From NCBI GenBank assembly GCA_027924585.1, contig BSBM01000125.1, forward strand, positions 7,073,001 through 7,137,000: a DNA stretch of 64,000 bases. Reading direction: 5' to 3'. The stretch comes from Larix kaempferi (lineage: Eukaryota; Streptophyta; Pinopsida; Pinales; Pinaceae). Position numbers and translations under genes: made by a program. The notes under the pieces were generated by a model. The model ran no database searches and was not told where the DNA came from. It worked only from the letters and a program-made list of their open reading frames with translations. Below, in pieces: positions 46,060-58,589 of the stretch (its first letter is position 1; every line of letters begins with the position of its first letter).

Positions 46060-48115
46060 GCATTTACTTATGATTTGGAAGTTCTGATCGCTATTCAGTT
46101 TCTAGATCCTGGAATACTGAGCCATGTATGCTACTGCCTTCTCAGAAGATGAAATTATTGATTCCCAGGACGTGATTCTTTTTTGGATGGGATAAGGGGT
46201 CCCTACAGTGGAAATGCTACAAAATGGACCCGCACACATTTTAGCAGATCATTATTTCATTGAATCAATGATAAGAAACACTAAAGGGCGCCTAGTTTGC
46301 CTTACGATGCAAGACCCATTTGAACTCATAAAGTTTTATCTCTACCTTTTAGCAGATTTTTTTTTATTGAACCGAGGGTGAGAGACGTTGATGGGCGCCT
46401 GCTTTGCTTAAGGATGCTCAAAGTCGTGCATGATTTGGCAATCCCAATTTCTAAGAATTAAGAAAATGTCTACACTTGTGCAAGTAATGGTTTGGAGCAT
46501 TTGCAAAATAATGAGTCCTCAAAAATCAAATGAATTTTCCTGTGTGGCAATAAATTGAGTTCTCCTCCGCAATATTCTTCATATTCATAAATCTGCTCAT
46601 TGCTAATTTCCCAAGACATGGGATTAACAAAAATTCCAAAAAGGGTGATCGACAATATGCCGTCTCTCAAGGTTTTGGATTTGAGCGAAGCGTCAACGAG
46701 CTCATTGCCAAAGAAGGTGGGCTGTTTGAAACATTTAATATGCCTTAAGTTATCAGGAATGCAAAAAACATAACTCCCTAAATCTTTTACGGGTCTTGGA
46801 CACCTCCATATCCTTATGCTTCACTAACATCAAATAATTACCATCTAACATTCATATGTTGAGATCCCTCAAGTATCTGGGCCTTAGTGGATGCAAACAT
46901 TTGCAATATCTGCCTTATAACATCTTGTCTTTGCAATACTTGTTACATCGATAGGTGTTTAGATCTTAGAATTTGGGGTAGACTAGTATCTATGATTTTC
47001 CTAGATTGCACAAGGATGAGACAATTGTAGTGTCCATATTGATTTTATGGTAATTGTTCAAAATTTGAAATAAACAATTATAAAATAAATAAAATAATAT
47101 AAAAAATAGTTGATAGTTGTTGCATGAATAACTGGTAGCTAATGCATGGATAACTCTTATTCCATGCATAAATAAGGGGATTCATAGCACACAACATGTA
47201 ATAGATAACTTATTACCTATTTGTAACACTTAACTTATAGCAGCCTATCGATGTTCACCGACCACAAGTTAAGTGACTAAACTAGTATATGAATACATGC
47301 AGTATATAAACAAAACTGAAATGAACTAAATACAAAAAAAAGTCAAAATTGCCTCTATGGAGAGTATGGAGAGTTTAGGCGATTTGGTGCAACTTAAAGT
47401 TAGCTCAACAAAACTACTAAGAAGCTATTAATGAGGGGAAACTAAGGACTAAACTCTAGGAGGTATGACCGAAATGGACACTCTCCTCTTGCTCTTCATC
47501 GAGATGCTCCCCAACACGGAATGCCTACTCCTGCACATAAATAATATGTCCACGTTGAGAAGCCTTTCCTTGAAACGTTGTAATTTTACAAAAATGGAGA
47601 TCAAGATGAAGGAAATCAACATGAACAATGAAGTATGCAGTTTAAAAAAATTGCGCTATCTTAAATTATATGAGTGTTTGATGTTGGTAGAGCTTCAAAA
47701 TTTATGCAAGCTCCAAAATCTAAGGCATTTGGAGATTATTTTTTGTCTCGAGGTAAGGAATTTCCCTAAAGAATTTGGTGAAAAAAACATTTATTATCAT
47801 TGGTTAAGCAACAAAATTTGGAGTTAAAAAAAAAAAAGATGCAATGCTTTTATTTAATGTGATGGATTGTGCAAACTTGAAGATGTTTCCAAAGACTTAA
47901 TTGAATTTGGTAATTAGAATCAGATTTTATTGTTTTCCAAGGGGTATTGGAAGATTTAAGAAAGGTTGTGAAAGGAAACATGGATTTGTTACAAGTAGTA
48001 ACAATCTTTATGGGTACAAAAGAAATCATACAAAAGTACTTGCAAGTAATTTGAACAAAAAGAAAATTGATTGTTTAGTGAAGCATGGTGTAATGAGTTT
48101 TTCCAATTTGTAGAA
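46060..48115 (+). pseudogene. NB-ARC/LRR (NLR) resistance-gene pseudogene
   Basis: Fragments in several frames. ARC2-like residues at about 46120-46340 (MYATAFSEDEIIDSQDVILF, ADHYFIESMIRNTKGRLVCL), then a VHDLA motif at 46426-46440 in the position of MHD. Leucine-rich repeats follow: MPSLKVLDLSEASTSSLPK at 46656, RSLKYLGLSGCKHLQYLP at 46863, MESLGDLVQLKV near 47360, and LKKLRYLKLYECLMLVEL, LQNLRHLEIIFCLEVRNFP within 47640-47780. A segment of ARC2 (46240-46330) is tandemly duplicated at 46356-46440. Stops and frameshifts are frequent and the P-loop region is absent, so it is a 5'-truncated relic. NLRs sense pathogen effectors. About 340 bp of unrelated DNA lies between the LRR blocks (47000-47340). 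Confidence 0.8.
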
Positions 48116-48673
48116 GGTTATGTGGTGAACTTTCAAAAGAAAAAAAGAAAATTGGTTGTTTCAATTGATGCTTTTCTTATTTATGAAAAGTTTTATAGTG
48201 AATTTTGATATAATGAATTTTTTTCTTTTTTTTTAGTCAATATATAAAGACTCAACAAAAGCATAATATTATTTACAAAAATTGAACCCGCGTGAGAAGA
48301 GTAATAATCATTCCTCTCAACAACCCAAACTACATGAACTAGTTTTTTCTTATTTATAAAAATAATTATAATAAAATTAAATAAATTATGTTTTAGTGTA
48401 ATTATAACAACTTTTATGATAAAATTATATAATTTATGCATTTGATATTGTATATCTTCCAAAATAATGACACGGATTCTATAGTTTGATGTTTCTCATT
48501 CTTTAAGATATTTTTATAGGATTATATTTATTATTATATTAATTTGAATTTTTATAATGACATATCTATAGTTTGATGTTTCTCATTTTTTAAAGATATT
48601 TTTTTAATATTTTATCTTTACAATTACATATCTATACATATTTCTCATTTAAAAATAATAATTTTTCCTTATA

Positions 48674-48723
<50 letters not shown>

Positions 48724-49480
48724 ATTTTTATTTTTAATGATAATTTTAATTATTATTTTTAATTTAATATTATTTTTTCATTATTTTTTAAATTTTAAAA
48801 TGACATTGTGAATGTTATGTTAATTAATTAATATAAATTTTTATTTTTATTTTATAAAAATAAAATAAAATAATTTTTAATAAAAATATAAATTTAAACT
48901 TGAATTAGATTATCAATTTTAATTCTAATTCATATTTATATTTATTTAATAAAATTATGAAAAGTTAAATAAACCTATCTTCCCAAATTTATGCTATCAA
49001 TTTATTTTTCATATGTAATATGATATATCATTTTATTTATTTGTAATATGTCACGTGATATATCAATTTATTTGTAATATGTAATGTGATATATATAGTT
49101 ATAATGATTATCAATTTATTTATTTATAATATGTCGTGATATAATGTCATAATGATTTTCTTTTTTTATAATGTTATATGCTATTGTAGGTGGATTTGTA
49201 ATAAAATTTAAAAATTTTCTAAAACAAAAAGGAAAGAAATTATTATTAGATATTTTTAACAATTTTATATATTTTAAATATATTGGTGGAATAATATTAT
49301 CATGATATATTTTTAACAAATTTATGAAAGTGAAATGAAATATATATATCAATAACTTCTATATATTATAGTCATATCATTAACTATTTTTAGACTTATT
49401 TTATTAAGACAATATATTCTTTCTTATCAAAGTTCAATGTTAGCTATATATTTTGAAACTTACTTTATCAAGACATCATT
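48116..49480. repeat. AT-rich DNA with (TA)n microsatellite
   Basis: (TA)n of about 39 bp at 48680-48718. CTATAGTTTGATGTTTCTCATTYTTTAAGATATTT occurs twice (48481, 48567). YAATATGTRAYRTGATATAT repeats occur at 49013-49140. No gene. Confidence 0.6.
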
Positions 49481-49939
49481 AACTCCAAATACACACTCTT
49501 TTTTACCCAGCTCACAAATTACATAATGGATAAATAAACTTATGCATAGATTTGGAAACCCTTTAATTCTTGATATATTAGTGTACCATACTATAAATTT
49601 AGCACATCTTTTGAAATATGTGTGTGTGTGTGTAAAAAAAATGTGATCAAACATAGTTTTAGCCTCCAAAACTCTCAATTATAGGATCAAGGGTTAGATT
49701 GGAAATATTGCATTTTCCATTGCACCAGTTCATTAGTGCTCTTGACTCACCCATAATATGCTAGTCTCTTAAACCTTGGTTTTCTACAAACTTCATTAGA
49801 ATCCAAAGGGAAAGAATTTGCTTTGTTATTTGTGCCTTGCGTAGCACCATATTTTAAGAATAAAAAATGATGCTTATTAATAAAGAGAGTTGCCTCAACT
49901 CCACACATCCCTAGGACCCTTTTGTAGGAATTTTAAAAT

Positions 49940-50337
49940 TCAAGTTGTGGTGAAATCACTGACTTGAATTTTAAGGACCTTGGATATCCTCGTCTTGTGA
50001 GCTTTCCACCCTTCTGTATAGAAGAGCCTTATTTTATGAGATACCATACCAACAATCTTCCTATCCCCTTGAAAAATCATTTTATTTTTGCACACCACAA
50101 TCCCCACATGACATTGTATGGTAGATATTTTTGTGCCTTGATAGAGGGGTCTGTCATCCAAGCCTCAAAATATTTCAAAAGTGTATTTTTCCACTTATTG
50201 AGGTCACCCACCATTTGAAGGATTTCATTCCTTAATGGTGATAGTTGACCACAAGTATGAGGTGTTGAATGGTTACCCTTATGAATTTTCAAAGCCACTT
50301 GGAATAGCGTTGAACCTAATCTAGTCAAACTATACAA
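49940..50337 (-). pseudogene. LINE ORF2 C-terminal fragment
   Basis: In two frames joined near 50100. Reads EILQMVGDLNKWKNTLLKYF, then LPYNVMWGLWCAKIK and MIFQGDRKIVGMVSHKIRL. The hydrophobic-W-GLW-K/R-x-MIF arrangement matches the zf-RVT tail found at the end of plant L1-type LINE polyproteins. Truncated on the 5' side, single frameshift. No poly(A) tail seen. Confidence 0.45.
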
Positions 50338-50370
50338 GGAAGCAATCTGGAAAAAGGTATTTTGGCTCTT

Positions 50371-50475
50371 TCATTAATGGAGAACTTATCCAGTTCAATC
50401 ACAAAGTGGGTGACCCTAACATTATCACTAGCTAGAGACCCATTATGCTACTTAATGTGTCCTTTAAAATTTGTT
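50371..50475 (+). pseudogene. LINE reverse-transcriptase fragment
   Basis: Reads VGDPNIITS, TAG, RPIMLLNVSFKICLMP. This is the GDP...WRPISLLNVxYKI block of plant L1-type RT with the Trp changed to TAG. It is opposite in strand to the LINE tail at 49940-50337, so these are two separate relics or an inverted one. Confidence 0.6.
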
Positions 50476-51139
50476 TAATGCCATATCCATAAGGCTACAT
50501 TATCTCTTTTCCCATAGTTTTAGACTTGAATAGACTTGGTTCATTTATGGGGAATTCATCTTGGATAATGTGGTAGGAATCTAGGAATGTGCGATTGGGA
50601 TTAATAGGTGTTGGGGGTTTGGGGATTTATTCATAACCTTGAATTTCATAAATCTTATGCTTGGATAGAGTAGCTATTTACCATGTCCATTTGCAGGCCA
50701 TAGGTTTTGGCCATTTTTTTGCATAGGTAGAGGAAACACTATTATCAAATGCCTCATCATGCCTCTTTGTTAATCAAGTCATTTAAAAAAAATGAGTTAT
50801 TTTGGTCTATCTAAAAATGATTCTCTTCAGCTTCAATAATTTATGTGATCATAGTTGAATCCATAGGTTACTTCATTCAACATAGCACCTTGTGTGGCCT
50901 GATAAAGGGTATCCTACTTCCTATCTCCATTGGGATCCAAATGGTAAATTGATCCGTAAACAATGGACATATAGCCCACTTAGTATCTGTGTTGGTGAAG
51001 AAAGTGAGATACAAGTCCCTAATTTATGGTCCATATGGTATCAAAGCAGTTGAATCCTTGACCATGACATAATTTCCAGAATGTGAATAAACCTTTGCAC
51101 ACTTAGCATTGATAAAGAAAATAGAGGAAGGTTGGAATT
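50476..51139. other. No gene recognised
   Basis: Probably decayed transposon matter around the LINE fragments; no open frame of content. Confidence 0.4.
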
Positions 51140-51388
51140 CTTGTAGGCCAACAATGCCCAACTTCAAGAATACAAAAGGAACTTGAAAGAGAAGGTTCAA
51201 ATGTATGATCAATGCATGGAAGAGATGGAAAATAAACTTGAGACCTCTACTAAACTATTTCCATTTCTAAAGAATAGGTTTGATGAACGTAAAGACTCCC
51301 TCTCTAATGTTATGGCAGAGTCGGACAAGTGTAGAGTTCAATTGGTGCAATTGGGAGAGAAGGTACTCCAAATGGATAGTAGGTAGGA
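51140..51388 (+). pseudogene. Coiled-coil ORF remnant
   Basis: Open from about 51140 to TAG 51386: LQEYKRNLKEKVQMYDQCME, then MENKLETSTKLFPFLKNRFD and AESDKCRVQLVQLGEKVLQM. Heptad-like leucines and charged residues. Family unknown; similar in style, but not visibly in sequence, to the coiled-coil pseudogene at 16514-18382. Further codons after the stop (LTQMETFINK) are in frame, which suggests a longer ancestral protein. Confidence 0.35.
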
Positions 51389-51835
51389 ATATAGGCTCAC
51401 TCAAATGGAGACATTTATAAATAAATAATTAATAGAGAATTCTTATCAATCATAATTCTATGGAACTTTCATGACTAGGAACATTGATGAACTACAAAGG
51501 ACCTCTGCTTAATAAGAGATCCAACTCACAAGAAATCTAACCAACAAATGTGCATAGAATTCCACCACATGGGAGAGTCATAAGAAATGGAACATCAAAA
51601 TATTAGCTACAAAGTCCACTCCATTTTGACACCTAATATTAATTATGTTACCCTAATTTTAAATGTAATTTTAGTAATTAATATATGAATGTGAATATTG
51701 TAATTGATTTGTTTGTGAAATTTTGTTTAAACAAGAAAATGATGATGACGGTCCTTTATTACAAGCATGATGATTAGGATGATGATGGCGATGATGATGT
51801 CGATTTCAATGATGATGATGCATGTGATATCACTA
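51389..51835. other. No gene recognised
   Basis: Ends in a short GATGATGATG stretch (51740-51825). Confidence 0.4.
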
Positions 51836-51990
51836 TTTGATCTTGATTGATCCTAATGGCACCTAAATGACCCTAATGGAACCTTAGTGACCCTAACGGC
51901 ATCTGATTGTCCCTAACAACATTTTCATGACCCTAACGGCATCTAAGTGTCCCTTTAAAATTTGAATGAGCCTAATGTGACCATATCAAC
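51836..51990. repeat. ~20-bp degenerate tandem repeat
   Basis: About seven units of TGACCCTAATGGCATCTAAG type. A second loose set lies at 52070-52120 and 52400-52470 (GACCCTAA/CCTTGAGTGATCCTAAC). Confidence 0.6.
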
Positions 51991-52399
51991 ATTTCTACGA
52001 TGATGATGATGCATTATGACAATTATATGACGTTGATTATGATTTGACTATAATATGGTAATGATGAGTGTATGATCCTAATGGTGTATGAGTGACTATA
52101 ATGGAACCTAAATGACCTAGTTGGGTGAAATAATAGTGTAGACCTAAGTCTCCCTAATGACCTAAATGATTATGAGTACAATTTCTAATTAAGACCCATC
52201 CCAGTCAAAGGCCAAAGCAGTCCTTTACAAAATTCATGTAATTTAGTAGGATGCCTTTTTCATCATTACAATGATGATGATGATGATACCAATGATGATG
52301 ACGATCACGATAATGTCGATGTTGACAATTATGGTAAGGACAATGAAGATGACTAAAATGTCGATGCAAACGATGAGGATGGGGATGGTTCCTGCTATA

Positions 52400-52869
52400 G
52401 CACTATTTGACCTTGAGTGATCCTAACAGAACATAAATGGCCATAATGGTGTCTGAGTGCCTTCATGAACCTCTGACATCAATGCGTAATTCTTTTTGAG
52501 CATCGCACATTCTATATCTCCTCCATGACCGCGGAAGAGATATAAATACCTAGGTAGTATATCTTGGGTATCTTCGTTATTTTCAAATGTAATTAGCATA
52601 GTCACGCTGCCTCTTGTTTCCATTCTGGCTTTCTTTTTCTTTCACAATAAACTGAATTAAAAGTATGCAAATATAGCGACTTCTCAATCATTTTTGGAGT
52701 TTACTATTAAAGAGATGATATACAAATATAATAATGCGCATGATATACAAACGATCTTGTAATTTTTGAAACAAAAAATGATTTCTCACATAAAGTAATG
52801 GCTTTTGAAAGAATCAAACCTCTAATAATTATTGAGATTGATTTATTCAGAAGGTGCATTTATGGAATT
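52400..52869. other. No gene recognised
   Basis: Non-coding between simple repeats and the palindromic array. Confidence 0.4.
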
Positions 52870-52939
52870 GTGTGCTTTTGAATATGCGAGTGTTTCCATT
52901 TTTCATATATGCGCATATACAAAACACTTCCATATGTGT
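52870..52939. repeat. Left part of the TATATGCGCATATA array
   Basis: Short piece of the palindromic array interrupted by the copia element; it resumes at 60092. Carries the left target copy TGTGT at 52935-52939. Confidence 0.7.
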
Positions 52940-53673
52940 TGTTGATGTGTATGTAACTTCGGAATGTATTTCACATATATGTATATTGTATTCCTATAGA
53001 GATGTTATTATTCCTCTATACGGAAGTGGTTGTATTCCTATAGAGATGTTATTATTCCTCTATACGGAAGTGGTTGTATTCCTATAGAGATGTTATTATT
53101 CCTCTATACGGAAGTGTCATCATTTATATTGTAAGTGTCGTAACTTATACTTGATGGGTTATTAGACCACCTTGTTGGGGTCGGCCCTATATAAGTCATG
53201 TGGGTCAAAGGGTTATTAGAACACCCTATTGGGGGTCGGCCATGTGGGTCAAAGGGTTATTAGACCACCCTGGTGGGGGTCGACCCAGTCAGCATTATGT
53301 TAAGTGGTTAAGTTGAGGCCGACCTAGTTGAGTAAAGGTCAAGTCAAGTTAGTGTATAAATAGAGAGTGTGTCTCTCTCATTTTACACATTCTATTCTCT
53401 CACTCACACTTTGGAGAGTGGCGCACTTGTGGAGGAGGAGGCTCTGCTTCTAGGAGAAGACTATCTCTTTTATTTTGGTTGTATCATTGCTCTATCTATC
53501 TCTGAGGAAGTTATTGGGTTTTTTCACCTTTATGGTTTTCCCCAAGTAAACTCTGTGTCTCTTGTGTGCTTTCATTATTGTGTCCATGATTAATATGCTG
53601 TAGATATGATGTACATGTTGTTTTCTCAGTTAAGATCCTAGATCAGATTGAAGAGATTTCTGAAAATTTAACA
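52940..53673 (+). mobile_element. 5' LTR of copia element, with 3 copies of a 44-bp unit
   Basis: 734 bp, TGTTGATGTG...AAATTTAACA. GTATTCCTATAGAGATGTTATTATTCC with the following 17 bases is present three times (about 52988-53119). TATA-like GTGTATAAATAGAGAG at about 53352. The 3' LTR has only one copy. Confidence 0.9.
53353..53364 (+). promoter_or_regulatory. TATA box in copia LTR
   Basis: GTATAAATAGAG, consensus plant TATA box, also in the 3' LTR (about 59766). Followed by a CT-rich tract near the expected start site. Confidence 0.65.
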
Positions 53674-53685
53674 TGGTATCAGAGC
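53674..53685 (+). other. Primer binding site (initiator Met tRNA)
   Basis: TGGTATCAGAGC directly after the LTR end; exact match to the plant Met-tRNA site. Confidence 0.92.
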
Positions 53686-55900
53686 TAGCACAAAAGAAGG
53701 CATGATATGGCATGTATGACACTTGTTGCACTTACGATGCTAGGGCTTGATATAGCAAAAACCAGCCATCATAGAACTTTCGCTATAAATCCATTTTGGC
53801 GAAGTTTTCGGATCTGAAACTTTTACAAGTCGAAGATCAGATCCCCCTGTACCTTGTGTCCAAAGGAAAACTTCTAATTCGTTGTACTTTGTGATTTATG
53901 ATCTGTCAATATAGGGTTTCTGCCTCTTCCAGATCTCATTCATAAACAGGTGACCTTGGAAAAAAGGTCATAACTTGGGCTAGGAAGCTCCAAATGAAAT
54001 TTCCTAAAAAGTGACAGGTAGTACACATACTGTACTATCTCAGGAAACGTTTTCAGAGGCTGAAGTTGAACCCATGGCACGTGGCACGCCGTACAAGTTT
54101 TATCTCATGTTTTATCCCATAAACAGGCCACGTTGTGACACTTGGCATAACTCTCGCTCAGAGAATCCAATTGAGGCACACCTACCGGGATGGAAATATG
54201 ACAGGTCGAGCTATCTCAGGAAATTTTTTCAGACCCTGTGGATCGAAAAGTTCAGAGTTACACTAGAAACAATCAGGTACATATTTCTGTCATAAAATAA
54301 TTATTTTTTAGCACCTTCATTCATGGCTTCCGGAATTTAGGGTTTCGGATAAAGTTGGAATTTTTGTAATCGGAGACCACGGCTGAATGCTACTCAAAAT
54401 CGAAATTTAGAGACCAATATCAGAATTTTTGGTTGGGTAGAAGGCCAGGCTTGATCAGACCCTAGTTCGGGACTTTGATCAGAAAAGTGGAAAATTAGGG
54501 CTTCTGCAAAAATGGGAATTTTTGAAATCTGTGACCACGACTGGAAGCTCCTCATAAAAATAGAAGCTTAGAGCTTTGTATCAAACCTTTTGATTGGGAA
54601 GAAGAGTGGGATTCATCAAATTCCAGTTCGGGGTCACGTCGAGTGAATCCGAAAGTTTCAAAGGCAAAATTAAGGAGTGAAATTTTGCAGTTTTCAAATT
54701 CTGAATATACCAGCTTGATTAGCTCATCAAGGCTCATATTTCTATCCTTTTGGAAGTTTGAAATTCAAAGTTTGAATTTTTGGGGTTTCTCTGACAAACC
54801 CTATTACAACTCCAGATCCAGTTCTTGCAAATCAGGTGGATTGGTTTAATCCTAGAAGAGGATGGATTGGTCACCTGCATAAGTGAACAAGTTACGGTTT
54901 CAGAGGGAGATGAGGCTAAGGCCTTACATAAGAAGATTACAAGCAATCTCGACAGGTATGACTCATCCAGGTATGTCTCGAGATTTGTTCATGATTAAGT
55001 TTATGATATGTTTGTCTTCATGTTATTATGGTTAGAACAATCTTGATTTTAGACTTTTCGTATCACCTTAACAAAATTATGAATGCATACACTAGGGTGT
55101 TGACATTTATGATTGTACTAATGCATTATGGTGTTGTATGAGGTTTATGTTGTCCTCTAACATGAAAGGTACACCAAGAAAGACAAATCATGTTCTAGTT
55201 CAAGAACATATGATCATGATGACATGAAGACAAAGATTCATCCATTGTCATGGATCATATAGAAGATCTACTTACGAGGTATGTATAACTTGGTTCTACA
55301 ATGGCTAACTTATGAGTCATGCAGGTTACTAGCACAAGTCACTGAAGAGAACCAGAAGACATTATGCGGGTACGTTAGACATAACTAGCTAGCATGCTAA
55401 TCCAGGTATGTTTTTCCTATATCAAGCTAGAATCCTACCTTGTATTGTTGTGTTGTTGATAATGATTATTCATGAAGTCATAGGTTTGAATAGTCATGGT
55501 TGTATGCATATTATGTTTCTTACCATAATTGATGATATGACTAACCAGAAGAATCATGAAGGTATAGGTTTGAATAATCACGGGTTTTATGCATATTAGA
55601 TCTCTTATCTTGATTAATGATTCAACTAACCAGAAGAGTCCTATGATCAAATAAGAATATGTATGAGAAAAAGAAGACTTCCCTGAAACCTTGAATACTA
55701 ATGTTTATTATCTGTGTTTGAAATGATCCTGACTATACATGCTTGAGATTATTGTGTTTTGATAGTATTAAGATTAGACTAATAAATGTGTGATTATGTA
55801 TGAGACATCAAGGATAACACAATGATGATACTAATAAGCATGCATAGTGATTAAGGATGGATATAAGGTAATCCAGGAAGCAAAGATTAAGAGGGAGCAC
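53686..55900 (+). other. Copia 5' internal region without recognisable gag
   Basis: Repeated stretches of the form CCTATTGGG...GGGAATTTTTG (about 54330-54560: TTAGGGTTTCGGATAAAG... and TTAGGGCTTCTGCAAAAA...) indicate a duplicated segment. No gag or protease motif. Contains two diverged ~110-bp copies around 55460-55640 (GAAGTCATAGGTTTGAATAGTCATGG and GAAGGTATAGGTTTGAATAATCACGG). Confidence 0.5.
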
Positions 55901-55904
55901 ACTC

Positions 55905-56060
55905 CAGTTGTTCCTGCAAGAAAGCAAAGGAGCACACTTCAGTAGTTTCTGCAAGGATGCAGATATTCAAAGGGAGTTGACCACTTCTCACAATCCACAT
56001 CAGAATGGAGTTGCAAAGATTCAGAAGGAGTCCACCCAGCAACCAAACAAAGATAAGTAT
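55905..56060 (+). pseudogene. Copia integrase relic
   Basis: Reads SSFCKDADIQRELTTSHNPH then QNGVAKIQKEST, matching the end of the copia integrase core (FC...GI.R..T....PQQNGVAER). The catalytic Glu region is replaced (AKIQKE for AERKNR-like residues). The DD part of the active site is absent, so most of integrase is deleted. Confidence 0.7.
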
Positions 56061-56559
56061 TTGAATTGTCATTTCTTACATAATGTTGTTCAATGATGTA
56101 TATGCTTATGTTCCTAGAATTAGGTTGTGTATTATGCATATTAGAATAGTTGCATTGATGAACAGTATACTACTAATATACATGAGTAAGTGGCCTATGG
56201 CACTGTACAACATTCCATTGCTACTTATCTAGAATGAAACCTCTTTGCTGACATGTTAGGAGATGTGCACACTCTTAACAATGTTCTGGTAGAGATTGGA
56301 AGGCGTCTAGAAAGTTATGGAATATGGATAAATGTTGTATTGAAGCATTGGCTAAGATAATTGCATGACTGTATGACATATTTCTTTATGTGTAAGAATT
56401 TGTTCTGAAAACTATGAGATGTTTTCTAAGCATGCAATTTAACTTGTTGTGTAGGAAAGATCGTATACCATCACCTACCAAAGAAGGACTACAACATTTG
56501 TTTAGCAACAAAGTTATCTATTGAAAATATTGAAGATATTGAAGTTCCCAGGATCTGGG

Positions 56560-57480
56560 AAGAATGCCATGATCGAGGAGTACCAGTTGATCATGAAGAT
56601 GTTTGGGATGCAGTCCCAAGACCTGAAGGGGAGTCTATAGTGACTTCCAAGAGGATCTACATATCAAGCATGCTGCAGGTGGTAGCATAGAGACTTTTGC
56701 TCCTGTAGCCAGATACACTTCGATTAGATCAGTACTTGCTCTTGCTGTAGTGATGAAGTGAAAGATACACCAGATGGATTTCAAGACAGCCTTCTTGAAT
56801 GGTGTAGTTGAAGAAGAAGCGTATGTGGAGAAGCCACTTGGTTCTGAGACACATGACAGACAGAACTTCGTATGGTAGAATAGACAGCTTTCTATCCAGT
56901 TTGGGCTTTACCAAGAGTAAAGTGGATTCCAACCTTTACTACAAGGTTGAGGAAGGAAATCCAGTGATACTACTAGTGTATGTGGATGACCTGTTTATAA
57001 TAGGTGAGGATAGATTGATTGCCGACATGCAGCGGAAGCTTGCTGCCGAGTTTGAGATGAAGAACTTGGGGATGATACACTATTTTTTTTTGGCATGGAG
57101 GTGTGGCAGAGTGCAGATGGAATCTTCCTTGGACAAGGGAAGTATGCAGTAGAGATCCTAAAGAGGTTCAGGATGATGGATTGCAAGGCTATGGCCACAG
57201 CTATGGCATCGAACCTGAAGCTTCTGTGTGATGCTTCATCTAAGCCAGTTGATATCACTATGTATCGTCAGATGATTGGGTCCTTGATGCACCTGACGAA
57301 CACGAGACCATATATTTGCTTTGCGGTGAACACATTGAGCCAGTTCCTGACGGATCTGAGGAGTGTTCACCTGGTAGCTATAAATCATATTCTGAGGTAC
57401 TTGAAGGGTACAATTGATTATGCGCTCAAGTATGATGCGAATCAAAAGTTTAACTTGCAAGGTTATGTTGATTCAGATTG
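56560..57480 (+). pseudogene. Copia reverse transcriptase, broken
   Basis: Recognisable blocks: SIETFAPVARYTSIRSVLAL (about 56687), IHQMDFKTAFLNGVVEEE, then YYKVEEGNPVILLVYVDDL (about 56938; the YVDD catalytic motif kept), GRVQMESSLDKGS region with a frameshift near 57090, and LMHLTNTRPYICFAVNTLSQ. A TGA near 56760, a short deletion near 56870 and a T-run shift (57082-57090) break it. The 56560-56660 part, upstream of RT, does not match a domain I know. Confidence 0.85.
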
Positions 57481-57943
57481 AGCAGGCAATGCTACAGATA
57501 GGAAGAGCACATCTGGGTGCTGCTTCAGTATGGGATCAAGTGTGATCTCTTGGTTTAGCAGGAAGCAGTCCTGCGTAGCACTGAGTATAGCCGAGGCAGA
57601 GTATGTTGCAGCCTGTTTGGCTAGTTGTGAGGCAGTATGGCTTCGGAAGCTACTGTCTGAGTTATTTGATCTCCCGTTGGATGCTACTGGTATCTTCTGT
57701 GATAACCAGAGTTGTGTGAAGCTGTCTGAGAACCTAGTGTTTCACGACAGGTCGAAACACATCGAGATCAAATATCACTATATCAGGGATATGGTGCAGA
57801 GAGGAGCAGTGAAGCTCCTGTATGTTGCGACGGACGAGCAGATTGTTGATGTGCTGACGAAACCACTAGCCAGAGTGAAGGTCGAGTACTTCAGAGAGAG
57901 GCTTGGTGTTCTTTGGATTGATGACACTTTGAGGAAGAAGTGA
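57481..57943 (+). pseudogene. Copia RNase H
   Basis: Follows RT with one TGA (57479-57481) in place of Trp in YVDSDWAG. From 57530 the frame is open to the stop at 57943: SSVISWFSRKQSCVALSIAE, AEYVAACLASCEAVWLRKLL, FCDNQSCVKL, KHIEIKYHYIRDMVQRGAVK, VLTKPLAR. Catalytic acids D, E (EAEY) and D (CDNQS) are visible. Nearly full length; only the one nonsense codon is evident. Confidence 0.85.
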
Positions 57944-58039
57944 TGGACACATTTGCAGAAGCCATTCCAAGCATGTTGGAAGGAGGATCCTTCACATGGC
58001 TGTGGATGTAAGCACTGGATTATGAGCATCAGGACGATG

Positions 58040-58560
58040 CTCCAGTTACTGCTCTGTATATGCATCAGGAGGATGCTGGATATGATCAGTTGGATCATTT
58101 ATATGTATATGTATGTACGCATCATGTTGGATGCTTGATATGATCGGTTGGATCATTTGTATGTATTTTGTATATGCATCATGTTGGATGCTTGGACCAT
58201 GTATCTGTATATGTATCAGGTGGATACATTGTATGATCAGGTATATCATGTATGTTGATATGTATCATGTATGATCAGGTGGATCATGTAGTTGTATTTG
58301 TATCAGGTGGATACATTGTATGATCAGGTGGATCATGTATTTGTATTTGTATCAGGTGGATACATTGTATGATCAGGTGGATCATTTATGATGATATGTA
58401 TCAGGTAGATACTTGGTATGCATTAGGTAGATGCATGATATGATCAAGATGATTGTGGATGACAAGCTTCAGGATGTTGCTCCAGATGACTTGCAGCAGG
58501 ATGTTGCAGTGATGATGATCAGGATGATCATGTATACATCAGGATGATGTATGGTGAGTA
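58040..58560. repeat. TGATCAGGTGGATCAT tandem repeats in copia 3' region
   Basis: About nine units of 45-50 bp with ATGATCAGGTGGATCATGTA and TGTATCAGGTGGATACATTG, both partly palindromic (TGATCA, GTATC/GATAC). Units diverge toward both ends. Confidence 0.8.
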
Positions 58561-58589
58561 TCAGGTTGATACTCTGTGGCCGTGGATAG

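Noticed and set aside
54011-54849. Several short frames as copia gag
   Set aside because: No gag motif; frames overlap duplicated non-coding stretches and are not continuous.
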